From Candidatus Woesearchaeota archaeon (GTDB lineage: Archaea > Nanobdellota > Nanobdellia > Woesearchaeales > SM23-78), in NCBI GenBank assembly GCA_019322375.1, contig JAHWIP010000086.1, positions 1-6,033 of the forward strand: a stretch of DNA of 6,033 nt, given 5' to 3'. Under the pieces are notes generated by a model. That model did not search any database. It was not told the DNA's origin and saw only the letters and a list, made by a program, of their open reading frames with translations. Of this stretch, positions 4,568 through 6,033 are shown piece after piece. Position 1 is the first letter of the stretch. Each line of letters opens with the position of its first letter. A program made the position numbers and the translations under genes.

Positions 4568-4654
4568 AAACCCTCACCCCCACCTATACACTACAATGAA
4601 ACGAGTTGGTTGTGTTCATCTCGGACAATAGAATTCTTGATTTAAATAGTTACA

Positions 4655-4663
4655 TTTATATAA
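4655..4663 (+). promoter_or_regulatory. TATA box for tRNA-His
   Basis: TTTATATAA is centred 35 nt before the first tRNA base. Transcription would start near 4684-4685, leaving a leader of about 10 nt for RNase P to remove. A second AT-rich element, ATTTAAATA at 4640-4648, is less well placed. Confidence 0.55.
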
Positions 4664-4693
4664 AAAATAACCTTCTTGTGTATAGTACATCAT

Positions 4694-4813
4694 GGCGGTA
4701 TTGGTGTAATCTGGTTAGCATAGGAGACTGTGGAAGCAAAAATCCAGGGTTTTTTAGCCCTGCAGGGAACCTGCAGATATCTTCTGGTCCGGGTTCAAAT
4801 CCCGGGTACCGCC
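4694..4813 (+). tRNA. tRNA-His (GTG) with intron and encoded G-1
   Basis: All arms fold. The acceptor 4695-4701 (GCGGTAT) pairs with 4806-4812, closing with a G.U at 7-66. The D arm starts G10 at 4704 and has GG at 4713-4714. The anticodon stem GGAGA (4723-4727) pairs with TCTTC (4780-4784). The anticodon GTG is at 4730-4732, with C32, T33 and G37 around it. The T stem CCGGG/CCCGG encloses TTCAAAT. An extra G at 4694 (G-1) faces C73 (4813), the identity pair specific to tRNA-His, so here G-1 is genome-encoded. No CCA follows (TCA instead), so it must be added. The mature tRNA is exons 4694-4733 and 4779-4813, 75 nt before CCA. It lies just upstream of the histidyl-tRNA synthetase gene on the same strand. 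Confidence 0.95.
4734..4778 (+). other. tRNA-His intron (45 nt) with bulge-helix-bulge splice site
   Basis: The intron lies at the canonical 37/38 position. The splice motif is fully visible: central helix CTGT (4728-4731) with GCAG (4773-4776), 5' bulge GGA (4732-4734) cut after GG, 3' bulge ATA (4777-4779) cut after AT, and the outer helix is the anticodon stem itself. The inner helix is weak (AG 4735-4736 with CT 4771-4772), followed by a CAGGG/CCCTG hairpin (4745-4749, 4758-4762). The archaeal tRNA splicing endonuclease would remove it. Confidence 0.9.
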
Positions 4814-4823
4814 TCATTTTCGC

Positions 4824-4829
4824 TTTTTT
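4824..4829 (+). terminator. T6 run after tRNA-His
   Basis: Six T residues 10 nt after the tRNA end, preceded by T4 at 4817-4820, are the usual archaeal tRNA termination signal. Read-through into hisS would still be possible. Confidence 0.45.
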
Positions 4830-4838
4830 AGAGAATGA

Positions 4839-4870
4839 GGGGCGCCAAAAGCTTGCTTTTGAGCGCCGCC
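4839..4870 (+). promoter_or_regulatory. 13-bp stem-loop between tRNA-His and hisS
   Basis: GG + GGCGC + CAAAAG (4839-4851) pairs with CTTTTG + GCGCC + CC (4856-4870), with loop CTTG and single-base bulges A4862 and G4868 on the 3' side. It lies in the 84-nt tRNA-hisS spacer, ending 27 nt before the hisS ATG. It could be part of the hisS leader, a processing site in a tRNA-hisS cotranscript or a terminator element. Both bulges are on the same strand, so it is not a splice motif. Confidence 0.55.
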
Positions 4871-4887
4871 CTGTTTATGCTTATTTA

Positions 4888-4893
4888 GGTGAT
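4888..4893 (+). promoter_or_regulatory. Shine-Dalgarno for hisS
   Basis: GGTGAT lies 4 nt before ATG 4898. Its presence means the hisS message has a leader, unlike the leaderless genes elsewhere in the window, and fits transcription starting upstream, at or before the stem-loop. Confidence 0.6.
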
Positions 4894-4897
4894 AGTA

Positions 4898-6033
4898 ATG
4901 AAGCTTGAAAACTCTAAGGGAACCAAGGATTTTGCTCCTGAGGAAAAGATTGTAAGAGAAGAGGTTATAAGTACTTTAAAGTCTGTTTTTGAGCTTTATG
5001 GCTTTAGCCCTTTGGAGACTCCTATGCTTAACCGCTTTGAGTTGTTTGAGAGCAAGTATGCTGGTGGAAGCGAGATTCTTAAGGAAACCTTTTCCCTGAA
5101 AGACCAGGGCGATAGAAAACTGGGCTTAAGGTTTGACTTGACTGTTCCTCTGGCTAAGTTTGTCGGCATGAACCCTGAGCTTAAAATGCCTTTTAAGAGG
5201 TATGAGATTGGAAGGGCTTTTAGGGATGGGCCTGTTAAGACTGGCAGGATGAGAGAGTTCTGGCAGTGCGATGTTGATATTGTTGGAACCAAGGCTATGC
5301 TTGCTGATGCAGAGATTCTTGCTGTTGTTAATGCTGTGTTTAACAAGCTTAGCTTGCCTATTGTGATTAAGCTTAGCAACAGGAAATTCCTTGAAGGCAT
5401 TCTTGATTTCTCAGGGGTTGCTAAGGAAAAAAGATTTGATGCTGTTATTGCTATTGACAAATTAGAAAAGCTTGGAGAGAACGAAGTAGTTAAGGAGATG
5501 GAGCAAAAAGGCATTCCTGATGATGTTGTTGCCAAGATTATGAGCATTATTAACATAAAGGGCGGCAATGAAGAGCTGATTAAGAAACTTAAAGGATTGA
5601 TTAAGTCTGATGTTGGTATTGAAGGCCTTAAAGAGGTTGAGGAAATAATTAATTACTGCGCTTCCTTTGGAGTTGGGTGTGTTGAGTTCTGTCCCAGCCT
5701 TGAAAGAGGACTGGCTTATTATACCGGTCCTGTTTATGAGGTGTTTCTAAAGGATTTTGATATTTCAAGTGCTGCTGGCGGCGGCAGGTATGATCAGATG
5801 ATTGGGGGTTTTCTGGGAGGAGGCAAAGAGTATCCTGCCACAGGCATTGCCTTTGGCTTGGAAGTAATCACAGAAGCTCTTAAAGAAAAAAAGAAGTTTG
5901 AAAAAAAGAGTGTATCTCATGTTTATGTTATTCCTATTAAAACAGAAAAAGAAAGTATTAAGATTGCACAAGAGCTAAGAAAGGCAGGCATTAAAACAGA
6001 GATGGATATCTTAAACAGGGGCATTAGCAAGAA
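4898..6033 (+). CDS. hisS: Histidyl-tRNA synthetase (3' truncated by window edge)
   Basis: An open frame of 378 codons runs from ATG 4898 off the right edge. It encodes the class II enzyme that charges tRNA-His. The start KLENSKGTKDFAPEE is the family's usual KGTxDF opening. Motif 2 is FKRYEIGRAFRDGP (about residues 99-112), followed by GRMREFWQCDVDIVG. The HisRS-specific histidine-binding segments are ERGLAYYTGPVYE (Arg270 equivalent to the catalytic Arg of RGLDYY) and AAGGGRYDQMIGG (292-302). Motif 3 is around GIAFGLEVI (316-324); the Arg usual in GLER here reads Val. From about residue 340 the anticodon-binding domain begins (SHVYVIPI...AQELRKAGIKTEMD) and is cut at RGISK. Perhaps 35-60 residues are missing, judged from the usual length of 410-430. 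Its tRNA substrate is encoded 84 nt upstream. Confidence 0.96.
   Translation, partial: MKLENSKGTKDFAPEEKIVREEVISTLKSVFELYGFSPLETPMLNRFELFESKYAGGSEILKETFSLKDQGDRKLGLRFDLTVPLAKFVGMNPELKMPFKRYEIGRAFRDGPVKTGRMREFWQCDVDIVGTKAMLADAEILAVVNAVFNKLSLPIVIKLSNRKFLEGILDFSGVAKEKRFDAVIAIDKLEKLGENEVVKEMEQKGIPDDVVAKIMSIINIKGGNEELIKKLKGLIKSDVGIEGLKEVEEIINYCASFGVGCVEFCPSLERGLAYYTGPVYEVFLKDFDISSAAGGGRYDQMIGGFLGGGKEYPATGIAFGLEVITEALKEKKKFEKKSVSHVYVIPIKTEKESIKIAQELRKAGIKTEMDILNRGISK

Larger units (their letters stand above)
4470..4693 (+). other. Non-coding gap between alaX and tRNA-His
   Basis: No convincing gene lies in these 224 bases. They hold the two hairpins at 4507-4564, a C-rich patch (CCCTCACCCCCACC, 4571-4584) that stands out against the A/T-rich surroundings, a TTTAAA-type element at 4564-4569 and the tRNA TATA box near 4655. 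An 11-codon frame (ATG 4596 to TAG 4631, MKRVGCVHLGQ) is too short to call. Confidence 0.6.

Noticed and set aside
4596..4631. 11-codon frame MKRVGCVHLGQ with a TTTAAA element about 29 nt upstream
   Set aside because: The TATA-to-ATG spacing resembles that of leaderless genes here, but 11 codons with no recognisable feature is within chance expectation.
4839..4870. Stem-loop read as a second bulge-helix-bulge splice motif
   Set aside because: Both bulges are single bases on the same strand, while the splice motif needs 3-nt bulges on opposite strands separated by 4 bp.
4606..4908. Plus-strand open frame of 100 codons
   Set aside because: It reads straight through the tRNA-His gene and into hisS in another frame. 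The tRNA fold is unambiguous, so the frame is accidental.
4996..5971. Minus-strand open frames inside hisS (4996-5568 and 5765-5971)
   Set aside because: They are Ser/Leu-rich antisense shadows of a clear synthetase gene, with no domain.
1..6033. CRISPR array, insertion sequence or prophage signs
   Set aside because: No regularly spaced direct repeats, transposase, terminal repeats or phage genes were seen on either strand.

Overview
The window looks like A+T-rich archaeal chromosome. The signs are a TrmB-type regulator, an archaeal Ogg2-type 8-oxoguanine glycosylase, a free-standing AlaX editing protein, a tRNA-His whose intron sits in a bulge-helix-bulge splice site, TATA-like boxes 25-28 nt upstream of several start codons that lack a Shine-Dalgarno (leaderless style), and no encoded CCA on the tRNA. 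A DPANN-type lineage or another uncultured archaeon would fit, but this is inference, since no rRNA or other lineage marker is present.

Bases 1-1683 are a tightly packed plus-strand redox and oxygen-defence operon. It holds the C-terminus of a glutaredoxin-like protein, a 50-residue rubredoxin-like protein, a ferredoxin:disulfide reductase of the FTR catalytic-chain family, a possible 15-residue Cys-rich micro-ORF, a two-iron superoxide reductase (desulfoferrodoxin), and Ogg2. Several junctions overlap by a few bases. The inferred logic is ferredoxin -> disulfide reductase -> glutaredoxin for thiol reduction, rubredoxin -> superoxide reductase for superoxide removal, and Ogg2 for repair of oxidised guanine.

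Bases 1695-2995 hold a divergent pair: a small membrane-anchored or secreted protein of unknown function (minus strand) and a TrmB-family regulator (plus strand). Between them lie two back-to-back TATA boxes, each about 26 nt from its ATG, and a 9-bp inverted repeat placed exactly between the boxes. This is a strong candidate operator for shared control and autoregulation.

Bases 3044-4469 hold a 2,3-bisphosphoglycerate-dependent phosphoglycerate mutase (glycolysis/gluconeogenesis) and AlaX, which removes wrongly attached amino acids from tRNA-Ala. Bases 4470-4693 are non-coding, with two adjacent A/T-rich hairpins and the tRNA promoter.

Bases 4694-6033 form a histidine translation unit: an intron-containing tRNA-His (GTG) with a genome-encoded G-1, a 13-bp stem-loop, then histidyl-tRNA synthetase, which runs off the right edge. 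The tRNA lies 84 nt upstream of the gene for the enzyme that charges it. The strongest candidates for new biology are the palindromic divergent promoter, the tRNA-His/stem-loop/hisS unit with its alternative intron fold, and the Cys-rich micro-ORF inside the redox operon.
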